Origin: Thermoplasmata archaeon
GTDB lineage: Archaea > Thermoplasmatota > Thermoplasmata > Lutacidiplasmatales > UBA184
Reading direction: 5' to 3'
NCBI GenBank assembly: GCA_021802125.1
Contig: JAKAAX010000018.1
Coordinates: forward strand, 1-41,167
Length of the DNA: 41,167 bases
Notes under the pieces: generated by a model
Told to the model about the DNA's origin: nothing
What the model saw: the letters and a program-made list of their open reading frames with translations, nothing else
Databases searched by the model: none
Shown: piece after piece, positions 8,701-16,726 of the stretch
Position numbering within the stretch: the stretch's first letter is position 1
Layout: each line of letters opens with the position of its first letter
Position numbers and translations under genes: made by a program

Positions 8701-11700
8701 TCGACGGACGCGATCTACGTGGCCAACCAGGGTTCGAACAGCGTCAGCGTCATCAACGGGGCCACCGACACGGTCACCGCGACCATCCCAGTGGCATCGA
8801 ACCCGATCGGGGTCGGTGTAGACGGTCCCACCGACACGATCTTTGTGGCGAACTACGGCGCGAACCTTCTGACCGTGATCAACGGAGCGACCAACACGAT
8901 CGCAGCGACCACTCAGGTAGGAATCCAACCCGTGGGGCTGAGCGTGGACCCGGCGACCGACACCGTCTACGTAGCCAACGGTGGCATGACCACCGTGAGC
9001 GTGATCGATGGTGCGACATCCGCCTTCACCGCGCTCCCGTCCTGGTCCTTTTCCCCAACGAGCGGCACCCTTCCAGCGGCGCTCACCGCCGCCGGAACCG
9101 GCTTCCAGGCCAACGCTGCGGTCACCTTTGCCGCGACCAACCCGACCCAGGTGACCCTCACCCAGGCTCCCTGCACCAGTTCCGCCACGGGGAGCTTCTC
9201 CTGCTCCCTTGTCGTGACCGCCTCTCCCAACGTTGCCGAGACCTTCACGGCCGGCGACGGGACCAACACCGTCACCTCCGCCGGAGGGTTCACCGCCATC
9301 CCGTCCTGGGCCCTGACCTCCACCGCAGGCGCCCTTCCCGCCACGATCACCGCTGCCGGCTCCGGCTTCCAGCCCAACGCGGCGATCACCTTCGCCGCCA
9401 CCAACCCGACCCAGGTGACCTTCACGCAGGGCCCCTGCACCAGCTCCGCCACGGGAAGCTTCTCCTGCGCGCTCACCGTGACGGCCTCCCCCAACGTGGC
9501 GGAGACGTTCACGGCCGCGGACGGGGTCAACACCGTCACCTCCTCCGACACGTTCACTGCGACCCCATCCTGGTCCGTCTCTCCCCCCAACGGCGTTCTC
9601 CCCGCCACGCTCACCGCCACCGGGACCGGCTTCCAACCCAACGCAGCGATCACCTTCGCCGCGACGAACCCTGCTCAGGTGACCTTCACCCAGGGCCCCT
9701 GCACCAGTTCCGCCACGGGGAGCTTCTCCTGCTCCCTCGTCGTGACCGCCGCACCCCGGCTCGGCGAGACCTTCACGGCCAACGACGGGACGAACACCGT
9801 CACCTCCTCCAACACCTTCACGGCCACCTCCAGTCTCACGCTCTCGGTCACGGCCGGGGTCGTGGGAACCGCGCTGACGGTGAGCGGAACGGGTTTCGCT
9901 CCCGGCCCGGGAACGGTCACCGTCTCCTGGACGGACTCCAACGGGAACACCGCCTCGGTGTGCTCGGGCGTGGTCCTGAGCGCCACCGGGAGCTTCTCGT
10001 GCATCGGCTACACCCTCCCACCCAGCACCTTTGGCCTAGGGACCTTCGCGGCGAGGGACTCCAGCGGGAGCACGGCCTCGACCACGTTCCTCATCCTCCC
10101 GGCGGTCCTCGCCTCGCCCACCACGGGATCCGCCGGCACCGTCGTCACCTTCTCCGGCAACGGGTTCTCCCCGAACTCGGCCCTGGTGATCGCGTGGTCG
10201 GGGAACGCGTTCGGGAGCCCCACCTGTCCGGCGACGACCGACGGCTTCGGGAGCTTCACCTGTACCCCCTACACATCCCCGGCGATGCCGACAGGGACCT
10301 ACACGTTCAACGCGACCGACGGGAGCGGCCACGCGCGCCAGGCGACCTTCACGGTCACCCCGAGCCTGGTCGTGAGCTTGACCCACGGCCCGGTCGGCAC
10401 CTGGGTCGGGCTCCAGGCCCACGGGTTTGCCGGGGGGTCGAGCGGGAGGATGTCCTACGTCGATCACTGGGGGAACCTTCACACGGTCTGTCAGGGCGTT
10501 CCCGTGGCGGCGAACGGGAGCTTCTCGTGCACGTGGGTCATCCCGCCGAGCACGGGGTCGGTCGCGACCTTCTCGGCCGGTGACTCCTCGGGAAACCTGG
10601 CCAAGGTCCTCTTCGATGTGACCCCCAGTCTCGTGACCTTCCCCGTCAGCGCGAGCTACGGCAGCTCGGTGACCTGGTACGGGTCCGGGTACAACGGGGC
10701 CGGACAGGTCGTCTCGATCTACTGGAGCGGCAACGGCACGCACGTCTGCACGGGGGTGGCCAACGTTTCCGGCAGCTTCACGTGCGGGTTCACCCTGCTC
10801 GAGGCGCCCTTCGGTCGTCTCGCCGTCAACACCACCGACGCCTACTTCGGGGCCTGGGGCGTCGGCGCCCTGACCGTCCTGGAGTCGCTCTTCGTCTCGC
10901 CGGCGAGCGGCCCGGTCGGTACGACCCTCACGGTCTACGGGTTCGGTTGGTACTCCGCCGATTTCGTGACCGTGCTCTGGGGCGGGCAACTGACCATCTG
11001 CTCGCAGTGGGCGACCCTGGGCACCAACGGGACGTTCGTCTGCTCGGTCGGGCAAGGGGCCGGTTTCACGGTCCCCGCGACCCCCGCCGGACCGGTCACG
11101 ATCCAAGCGAACGACAAGTGGGGGGGGAACGACCTCCTGGACACCGTGACCTTCACGGTCACGACCAACCTCGCCGTCTCCCTCACGGGGTCTCCCGCCC
11201 CCACCGACGTGGGCGTCGCGGCGACCTTCACGGCGGTGGCCTCCGGCGGCGCGGGATCGTACACGAACTACGCTTTCGACTTCGGCGACGGGTTCACCGC
11301 CTCCGGCACCTCGGCGACCGCCACGCACACCTACGCCCAGGCGGGGACCTATCCCGTCCGGGTGGTGGTCACGGACGCCTACGGCAGCCAGGTCTCGACG
11401 CTCTTCACCGAGGTCGTGCATGCGGCCCCCTCGGTCTCGGCCTCGGGCACCCCGGACCCCACGGACCTGAACGTCGCGGTCGCGTTCTCGGCGTCGGTGT
11501 CCGGCGGGACCGGAGCGGTGGGCTACCTGTGGAACTTCGGCGACCTCACGAGCAGCACCGCCGCCAACCCCGCCCACATCTACGCCGCCGTCGGCAGCTA
11601 CACGGTCACGCTGACCTTGACCGATGCGGTCGGCGCCAAGGCGACCACGAGCTTCACGGTGGTCGTGAACCCCGACCCCGTCGCTTCCTGGACCGCCTCT

Positions 11701-14700
11701 CCCACCACGACGGACCTGGGCATGGCGGTCGCCTTCTCCGGCAGCGTTAGCGGCGGGACCGGCGCGATCACCTACGCCTGGACCTTCGGGGACGGCGGAA
11801 CGGCGTCGGGAGCCTCCCCCGTCCATACCTACGCAACCTCTGGGACCTTCACGACCGGGCTCACGGTGTGCGACGCGCTCCTGCGGTGCTCCACCGCCAC
11901 CACCCCCATCGTCGTGAACGCCCGACCGTCGGTCTCCGAGTCCATCTCCGCTGACCCGACCGATGCCGGGGTCGCGGTGGCCTTCACCGGGTCGGTGGCC
12001 GGAGGGACCGGCCCGTACAGCTGGTTCTGGACGTTCGGGGACGGGTCGACGAGCACGCTCGCCTCCCCCAGCCACGCGTACGCCACCCCCGGGTCCTACC
12101 TCGTGTCCGTGACCGTCACCGACGCGGTCGGGTCGAGCACTTCGGGCTCGAGCTCCCTCACCGTCGTGGCACTTCCCACCGTCTCCCCCGCGGCGTCACC
12201 CACCACCACCGACGTCGGCCTTGGAGTGACCTTCGCCTCCGGGCTCGCGGGAGGGGTGGGTCCGTTCACCTACGCCTGGAACTTCGGGGACGCCACCACC
12301 TCGACAGCAGCCTCCCCGACGCACGCCTATGCGGCCTCCGGAAGCTACACCGTGTCGCTCGTGGTGACGGACAGTCTGGGCCAAGGTACGACGGGGACCC
12401 TCGCGGTCCTCGTGAACGCGCTCCCCTCGGTCGCACCCACGGCCACCCCAGGGACGACGGACGTGGGGATGACGGTGTCCTTTGCGTCGTTCGCCTCCGG
12501 AGGGACCGGGGCGCTCACCTACGCGTGGGAGTTCGGGGACGGGACGACCTCCGCTCTGGGGGACCCCACGCATCCCTACATCATTGGAGGGACCTACAGC
12601 GTCACGCTCACGGCGACCGACTCTCGGGGGGTCTCCACCACGGGCGCGGTCTCCGTCACCGTCAACTCGCTTCCCAGCGTCGTCGCCTCCGCTTCGCCGG
12701 ATCCCACGGACGTGGGGGTCGCCACCGCCTTCAGCGCGGTGGGTTCCGGCGGCACGGGGAGCCTGACCTACGCCTGGACGTTCGGCAACGGAGCTGCCTC
12801 GGCCCTGCAGAACCCCACCTACGTGTACCCCGCGAGCGGGACCTACACGGTGCGGTTGGTGGCGACCGACGCGCTCGGCGGCTCAGGCTCCACGACCTTC
12901 ACAGAGCAGGTGAACGCCCAGCCTTCGGGCGTCGTCCTCTCCGCGAGCGCGGGGGCCCTGGACTACTGGCAGAGCACGAACCTCACCGTCTCCGCTTCGG
13001 GGGGAACGGGGAGCTACTCGTACAGCTACTCCGGGCTCCCGGCCGGCTGCCTGTCCGTGAGCGCGCCCACCCTCACCTGCTCCCCGCGGGCCCTGGGGAG
13101 CTTCTCCATCACGGTCACCGTGACGGACCCCGTGGGCGGTTCCGGGACGAGCAATGCCCTCACCCTCATCGTCCGGGCGGACCCCTCGGTCTCGAGCCCC
13201 CTCGCGACCCCCGCCGCGGTCGATGTCTCTCAGACGACCTGGATCTCCGTGGTCCCCTCGGGCGGGTACGGAAGCTGGACCTACCTGTGGTCCGGGCTCC
13301 CCGCCGGCTGCCTCTCGGCCAACCTCGCGACCATCGCGTGCACCCCCACCGTGGCGGGGACCTACACCGTCGGGGTCAGGGTCGTGGACGGCCTCGGTGG
13401 CACGAACTCGAGCTCGGCCATCGTGCTCGTGGTCTCGACCCTTCCCTCCGTGAGCCTGCTCTCGGTAACCTCCAGCTCGATCGACGTCGGGCAGACGACG
13501 ACGCTGAGCGCGGCGGTCTCCGGCGGCGCTCGCTGGACCTCTCTCGCGTGGAACGGCCTCCCGCCGGGATGCCCGAGCTCCAACGCCTCGGTCCTTTCGT
13601 GCACCCCCACCTCTTCGGGGGCCCACGCGGTCTCGGTCACCGCGACGGACGCCAACGGCGGCTCGGCCTCCTCGACCGCGTGGCTCCTGACCGTCTCCCC
13701 CGCGCTCGCCGGCCTCTCGCTCTCGCCCTCGACCACGACCCTCGATGTCGGGCAGGGCCTGGCGTTCGTCGCGTCGGTCTCCGGGGGCTCGGGTGGGCTC
13801 CTCTGGAGCTGGGCGGGGCTCCCCGCGGGATGCTTCGGCTCGGCCCTCGCCTCCGTGAGCTGCGTTCCGACGACCGCCGGGAGCACCAACGTCACGGTCA
13901 GCGTCTCCGACTCCAGCGGGGCGTCGCTCACCTCCTCCAAGGTGGCGATCACGGTCTTCTCCGCGCTCCTCGCGACCCCTGTTGCGGCCTCTGCAGGCTC
14001 GGTGGACCTGGGACAATCCCTCACGTTCTCGACCCAGGTGAGCGGGGGGGAAGCCCCCTACGTCTACACCTGGACCGGCCTCCCCGCCGGCTGCGCCTCC
14101 GCGAACGCGGCGCAGCTCTCCTGCACACCGACCGTGGTCGGGAGCTACCAGGTGTCGGTGGGCGCGAAGGACGCGAACGGCGATCGCGTGGACGCCACCG
14201 CAGTCCCGGTGCAGGTGCTCTCTGCCCTGGGTACCCCGACGCTGGCCGCGACCCTCTCGACCCTCGAAGTTGGCCTCACGACCGACCTCGGCGTCTCGGT
14301 CTCGGGTGGCCATGGGCCGTACACCTACGCCTGGAGCGGTCTCCCCGTGGGGTGCGCCCCGGCGAACTCCCCGGCTCTCGCCTGCGCGCCCACGTCGGCG
14401 GGAAGCGCCAGCGTGGCGGTCACGGTGACGGACGCGAACGGAGCGTCGACCTCCTCGAACGCGCTCGCCCTGTCGGTCGCCCCGGCGCTCTCCGTCACGG
14501 CCTCCTCGAACCGGACCTCGACCTTCCCCATCGGGGGTTCGGTCGCCTTCCACGCCTCCGCCTCGGGTGGGGTGGGAACGGTCGCCTACACCTGGTGGCT
14601 GAACGGGTCGCTCGTCCAAGGGGCGAGCACCGCGTGGCTCAACCTGACGGACCTCAAGGGCGGGACCTACACGGTCGCGGTGACCGTGACGGACGGGGCA

Positions 14701-15141
14701 GGGGTGAAGGTCACGAGCGATGCGGTCTCAGCGACCTCCGAGCTCAAGTCGTGGCAGATCACGGCCGCCGCCCCGGTCGGTCCGACCGCATTCGGGTGGG
14801 CCCAGCTGCTGCTCCTGCTCATCTTGGTCGTCCTGGTGCTGCTCGGCCTGGTGCTTCTCCTGCTCCAACGCCGGCGGAGCCAGCCCACGAAGGAGGCCCC
14901 CAAGACCCGAGCCCGGCCCGCGACGGCCGAAGCCCAGGTCGTCGAGGGCGGTGTCGTCGCGGCACCTCCCCCCGCAGCTCCCCCTGCGCCCGCGCCAAGG
15001 ACGGAGCCCGAGGAGACCCCCTCCCCCGGTGAGCCCGCCCGCGGCAACGACTGGGAGGAGGACGACGAGCCCCAGACCAACGAGATGCCCGGAGAGCCGA
15101 CCGGGAACGGGAGCGACCTGCACGTCGAAAACGGGGCGTAG
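5725..15141 (+). CDS. Giant secreted repeat protein: Ig-like, two YVTN propellers, PKD arrays, C-terminal membrane anchor
   Basis: 3138 residues. Residues about 31-50 are a hydrophobic signal/anchor segment, followed by a Ser/Pro-rich linker to about 170. Two Ig-like modules (about 175-337, signature CTSSATGSFSCALTVT) precede propeller 1 (about 337-628, seven YVTN blades). Modules 3-4 (630-806), propeller 2 (807-1098, seven blades) and modules 5-7 (1101-1369) follow. Residues 1370-1815 hold IPT/Ig-like domains with a G-P-V-G-T-x-L-T-V motif, 1815-2396 seven PKD domains (Y-x-W-x-F-G-D-G), and 2396-2918 six modules with G-L-P-x-G-C. A membrane helix lies at about 3023-3048, then an RRR stop-transfer and an acidic tail. 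It is predicted to face outward as an adhesin or envelope protein (inference). An upstream in-frame ATG (5635) would precede the TATA box, so 5725 is preferred. Confidence 0.9.
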   Translation: MTRDRSRLLSDQAAVDHTLTVHESPGRWWRWLSVVIMLLMVASALSATGLAGHAGSPKLPVGASPLSSVAPQGGSRSVAPFAGADAVTSPSSSSSVSLRAPTGSPGSTPSASPHPGSPLPPAPSPSPAPVRPTSPSTSATSQPPTPARGSPDPASGHAPRLAGPNSPETSSAISSWTLSSITGPLPAAETATGGGAVPSSTITFAASNPGEVVFTAAPCTASSAGAFNCALTVKASPNTAQTFTANDGTGPVTSSNAFTAIPTWSLSPTTGTLPAPVTATGTGFASNAGVLFAATQPSQTSLSASPCTSSATGSFSCALTVTVAPNIGETFTATTIATIPVATQPVGLAFDSANNAVYVANNGAGLVSVISEATETVTATIAVGGAPVGVAVDAATNTIYVANWGTNSLDVINGATNSLITTIPVGTTPDGVGVDSATDTIYVANWGSNSVSVIDGATNTVITVVPVGTGAGWFGVDSSTNTIYESNNNGQSVSVLNGATYAVIATIPVQNCPVQVGVETVTNMVYVANFCSDTVSVINGATNSVTNVIPVATSPWGVWVDGATNTVYVTNNNAATLSLIDGATNSVTTTFGVGSNPEGVEMDPSTGNVFVANYGSNSVSVISAATTSSNAFTAAPSWSVSPTSGVLPATLTGTGTGFQPNAAITFAATNPAQVALTQTPCTSNAAGSFSCALTVTVSPNVAETFTAGDGTNTVTSSSGFTASPSWSLTPKSGTLPAAITATGTGFQPNVAITFAATNPTQVSFTQGPCTSSGAGSFSCALSVTSSPNVAEAFTASDGTNTVTTYSVTATINVGINPNQTAVDTVTNTIYVANRDSNSISVVNGATNTVTATIGVGSYPTGVAVDDATDTIFVANWGTNTVTVINGATNTVTATIPVGNNPTRVAVDSSTDTAYVTNFGSNTVGVIDGATNTVTTSIPVGTNPLGVDVDTPTDTVYVTNYGANNVNVINGVTNLVTATIPVGSIPTLVGVDSSTDAIYVANQGSNSVSVINGATDTVTATIPVASNPIGVGVDGPTDTIFVANYGANLLTVINGATNTIAATTQVGIQPVGLSVDPATDTVYVANGGMTTVSVIDGATSAFTALPSWSFSPTSGTLPAALTAAGTGFQANAAVTFAATNPTQVTLTQAPCTSSATGSFSCSLVVTASPNVAETFTAGDGTNTVTSAGGFTAIPSWALTSTAGALPATITAAGSGFQPNAAITFAATNPTQVTFTQGPCTSSATGSFSCALTVTASPNVAETFTAADGVNTVTSSDTFTATPSWSVSPPNGVLPATLTATGTGFQPNAAITFAATNPAQVTFTQGPCTSSATGSFSCSLVVTAAPRLGETFTANDGTNTVTSSNTFTATSSLTLSVTAGVVGTALTVSGTGFAPGPGTVTVSWTDSNGNTASVCSGVVLSATGSFSCIGYTLPPSTFGLGTFAARDSSGSTASTTFLILPAVLASPTTGSAGTVVTFSGNGFSPNSALVIAWSGNAFGSPTCPATTDGFGSFTCTPYTSPAMPTGTYTFNATDGSGHARQATFTVTPSLVVSLTHGPVGTWVGLQAHGFAGGSSGRMSYVDHWGNLHTVCQGVPVAANGSFSCTWVIPPSTGSVATFSAGDSSGNLAKVLFDVTPSLVTFPVSASYGSSVTWYGSGYNGAGQVVSIYWSGNGTHVCTGVANVSGSFTCGFTLLEAPFGRLAVNTTDAYFGAWGVGALTVLESLFVSPASGPVGTTLTVYGFGWYSADFVTVLWGGQLTICSQWATLGTNGTFVCSVGQGAGFTVPATPAGPVTIQANDKWGGNDLLDTVTFTVTTNLAVSLTGSPAPTDVGVAATFTAVASGGAGSYTNYAFDFGDGFTASGTSATATHTYAQAGTYPVRVVVTDAYGSQVSTLFTEVVHAAPSVSASGTPDPTDLNVAVAFSASVSGGTGAVGYLWNFGDLTSSTAANPAHIYAAVGSYTVTLTLTDAVGAKATTSFTVVVNPDPVASWTASPTTTDLGMAVAFSGSVSGGTGAITYAWTFGDGGTASGASPVHTYATSGTFTTGLTVCDALLRCSTATTPIVVNARPSVSESISADPTDAGVAVAFTGSVAGGTGPYSWFWTFGDGSTSTLASPSHAYATPGSYLVSVTVTDAVGSSTSGSSSLTVVALPTVSPAASPTTTDVGLGVTFASGLAGGVGPFTYAWNFGDATTSTAASPTHAYAASGSYTVSLVVTDSLGQGTTGTLAVLVNALPSVAPTATPGTTDVGMTVSFASFASGGTGALTYAWEFGDGTTSALGDPTHPYIIGGTYSVTLTATDSRGVSTTGAVSVTVNSLPSVVASASPDPTDVGVATAFSAVGSGGTGSLTYAWTFGNGAASALQNPTYVYPASGTYTVRLVATDALGGSGSTTFTEQVNAQPSGVVLSASAGALDYWQSTNLTVSASGGTGSYSYSYSGLPAGCLSVSAPTLTCSPRALGSFSITVTVTDPVGGSGTSNALTLIVRADPSVSSPLATPAAVDVSQTTWISVVPSGGYGSWTYLWSGLPAGCLSANLATIACTPTVAGTYTVGVRVVDGLGGTNSSSAIVLVVSTLPSVSLLSVTSSSIDVGQTTTLSAAVSGGARWTSLAWNGLPPGCPSSNASVLSCTPTSSGAHAVSVTATDANGGSASSTAWLLTVSPALAGLSLSPSTTTLDVGQGLAFVASVSGGSGGLLWSWAGLPAGCFGSALASVSCVPTTAGSTNVTVSVSDSSGASLTSSKVAITVFSALLATPVAASAGSVDLGQSLTFSTQVSGGEAPYVYTWTGLPAGCASANAAQLSCTPTVVGSYQVSVGAKDANGDRVDATAVPVQVLSALGTPTLAATLSTLEVGLTTDLGVSVSGGHGPYTYAWSGLPVGCAPANSPALACAPTSAGSASVAVTVTDANGASTSSNALALSVAPALSVTASSNRTSTFPIGGSVAFHASASGGVGTVAYTWWLNGSLVQGASTAWLNLTDLKGGTYTVAVTVTDGAGVKVTSDAVSATSELKSWQITAAAPVGPTAFGWAQLLLLLILVVLVLLGLVLLLLQRRRSQPTKEAPKTRARPATAEAQVVEGGVVAAPPPAAPPAPAPRTEPEETPSPGEPARGNDWEEDDEPQTNEMPGEPTGNGSDLHVENGA
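6733..7613 (+). repeat. YVTN repeat array 1 (seven ~126-nt units) inside the giant gene
   Basis: Seven tandem coding units of about 42 codons, each with a TIYVAN-type strand, VSVINGAT and a TIPVG-x-x-P-x-GV turn. Seven blades would close one beta-propeller. Nucleotide similarity between units is high enough to permit slippage or unequal recombination. Confidence 0.8.
8140..9020 (+). repeat. YVTN repeat array 2 (seven ~126-nt units) inside the giant gene
   Basis: A second seven-unit array, closely similar to array 1 and placed at the equivalent junction after an ETFTA/EAFTA-type module end. This suggests duplication of propeller plus flanking Ig modules. Confidence 0.8.
12940..14477 (+). repeat. 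Six tandem G-L-P-x-G-C modules inside the giant gene
   Basis: Units of about 85-90 codons, each with a D-V-G-Q-type opening, SGGxGxYxYxW-SGLPAGC, a second cysteine in a SCTP/TCSP motif about 10-15 residues later, and a VTVTDxxG ending. The cysteine pair in each unit could form a disulfide. This is a PKD/Ig-like fold variant in which the cysteines replace the usual FGDG turn. Confidence 0.65.
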
Positions 15142-15372
15142 GGGAAGGGCGGGGGTGTACCCCCGCCTCCTGGGACGTTCCCTTGAAGGATGTGATTCGC
15201 CAGGTTGTGCCCAGGGGACCCCGAGAGTCACTCCCCGCAATGCCGATGCCCTGTCGCATCAGCGGGGGCCAGTAGCGCCCCCGCCGCCGCCCTCTTCTCG
15301 AAGAACCGGCCGCAGGGGTGAGCCGGGACCCGTTCCTCCATAAGCCAGGCCCTCCTCCCAGCGACCGCTCCG

Positions 15373-15810
15373 ATGGCTTCCCCGCCCAAAGTCCCTGCGC
15401 GTCTTGCCCGAACTCTGAGGCTGTTCACGGCCTCTTGGAACACCAGCGACCCGGACGAGCGGGAGCGACTCGTTCGTGCGACTTGCTCCCCAAGACTCGA
15501 AGTCTCGAGCCCCTACGGGAGACTCAGGGGGATCCGGGCTCAGGTGGATTCGATCGCCGAGGTCCGGACCCAGTTTCCTCGGATGAGGACCAGGGGAACT
15601 GTGCTTGGCTACCATCACGGGCTCCTGCTCTCGGCTTGGTGGACGGAGTTCGGAGGAGCTCGACGTCCCCTGACGGGCATCGACTGTTACGCATTCGATG
15701 CCCGCGGACTTGTCCTTCGAGTCCTGTCTTTCTCGCCCGTCAGACGTCAGACGGGGCGAGCAAGGCCAACGCAACGGCCCGCTCAAAGAACCTCTCGCGG
15801 TCGGGATTGA
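15373..15810 (+). CDS. SnoaL-like / NTF2-fold protein
   Basis: 145 residues. The NTF2-like cone fold is suggested by an N-terminal helix (LARTLRLFTASWNTSDPDERERLV), then SPYGRLRGIRAQVDSI with the typical ending I-x-x-x-x-x-x-F-P-x-M-R, and beta strands GTVLGYHHGLLLSAWW, LTGIDCYAFDARGLVLRVLSF. Members are small polyketide cyclases, isomerases or of unknown function; the substrate cannot be told. A CCATAAG element about 30 nt upstream may be its TATA box. The last 20-odd residues (QTGRARPTQRPAQRTSRGRD) are not part of the fold and overlap the convergent DUF932 remnant by 71 nt, so the native stop may have been lost or displaced. Confidence 0.65.
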   Translation: MASPPKVPARLARTLRLFTASWNTSDPDERERLVRATCSPRLEVSSPYGRLRGIRAQVDSIAEVRTQFPRMRTRGTVLGYHHGLLLSAWWTEFGGARRPLTGIDCYAFDARGLVLRVLSFSPVRRQTGRARPTQRPAQRTSRGRD

Positions 15811-16664
15811 CCTGGACCTCCCTCGTGAGGTACGGCGTCGCGCACTGGTAAGCAGACCACTTCGAGAGGAGACCCACGTGCGAGGCCTCGACCTCGGCGC
15901 GCGTGCCGATCGCTCCCGCGTGGACCCGCCGCAGCCCGGCAGCCACGAGGTCGGGCTCGACATCCTCCGCCAGGACCTCCTGGTGCATCGCACCCTCGTA
16001 GGTCCGGACCGCGTCCTTGAAGCGCCCGAGGATGGAGAAGATGGCCTTCTGGAGCATCCCGAGCAGGTCGTTCGCGGACGAGAGGTGGAGCTCGCGCAGC
16101 TCCACGAGGGAACCCATGCCCGCGAAGAGCTGGTTCGCGCAGGCGATCCGAACTCCCGTCCCCTCGGCCCGGACGGCCCAGCTGCCGTCAAGCGAGTTCA
16201 TCACACGGATCCCCGGGTAGACCGACTCGTGCGGACCGAGGGCGTAGCGCGTCCCGACGACGAGCTTGACCTCCATGCGCCTCCCACCCGCGAAGAGGCG
16301 GATCTGCTCGCGCGGGAACGAGGGCGCTCCCGCGTCCCGGACCGGCTGCTCGAGCGCCGCGCCGATCAAGTGGACCGCGTTGGCCACGGCCGAGAGCTGG
16401 GGGCAGACGCGCAGCTCGAGGGAGGACACGTCGCGAGGTCCCGACCGAGCGATGCGTCCGGTATCCTGTGCTGGACCAGGGAATACTTCGACGAGACGAC
16501 GGAGACGACTCCCCCAGTGTCGCGCCGCTGCACTCCTCGATACGCGGCCAGGACCTCTTGCTGGGGCCCCGGATCGGGACCAGGTCGTAGAGTGGGACCT
16601 GCTCGGGGGTGTCGATGCTCTCGTACGTTCGGCGGGGGCTCTCGGTTGGGTTGGAGGCAATCAT
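15740..16664 (-). pseudogene. DUF932-family (plasmid/phage-type) gene broken by two frameshifts
   Basis: Three reading frames must be joined to read the protein. The N-terminus starts at ATG 16664 (MIASNPTESPRRTYESID, VPLYDLVPI). Near 16565 it shifts to a second frame reading EVLAAYRGVQRRDTGGVVSVVSSKY..LVQHR, and near 16450 to a third reading DVSSLELRVCPQLSAVANAV and on to the stop. The third frame holds the DUF932 hallmark: a strand-rich region with G-I-R-V-M-N-S-L-D-G-S and V-R-I-A-C-A-N-Q-L-F-A-G. DUF932 proteins are typical of plasmids and phages; their function is not established. Two shifts in one gene argue for decay, although assembly errors are possible. The start codon lies within a perfect hairpin (16662-16694). 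Neighbours are also damaged, consistent with an old integrated element. Confidence 0.7.
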
Positions 16665-16694
16665 CTTCGTCCTCGTGGAGGGAGGACGAAGATG
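16662..16694 (-). promoter_or_regulatory. Start-codon hairpin, copy 1 (13-bp stem, 7-nt loop)
   Basis: In gene sense: arm CATCTTCGTCCTC, 7-nt loop, arm GAGGACGAAGATG. The last three bases of the 3' arm are the ATG of the DUF932 gene, and GAGGA in the stem is the likely ribosome-binding site. It shares the inner TCCTC/GAGGA with the hairpins at 18035 and 18336. The perfect dyad is directly visible; a translational control role is inferred. Confidence 0.7.
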
Positions 16695-16726
16695 GGTGGG
16701 CCGGTGGCGGGCAGACCCCTGCAGAC

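Noticed and set aside
6733..9020. Regular ~126-nt repeats as a possible CRISPR array
   Set aside because: Units are contiguous, in frame and encode YVTN blades; there are no unique spacers.
12525..15032. 835-codon plus-strand frame inside the giant gene
   Set aside because: Out-of-frame shadow with RHRGDRDG-type composition; the real frame has PKD, G-L-P-x-G-C and membrane segments.
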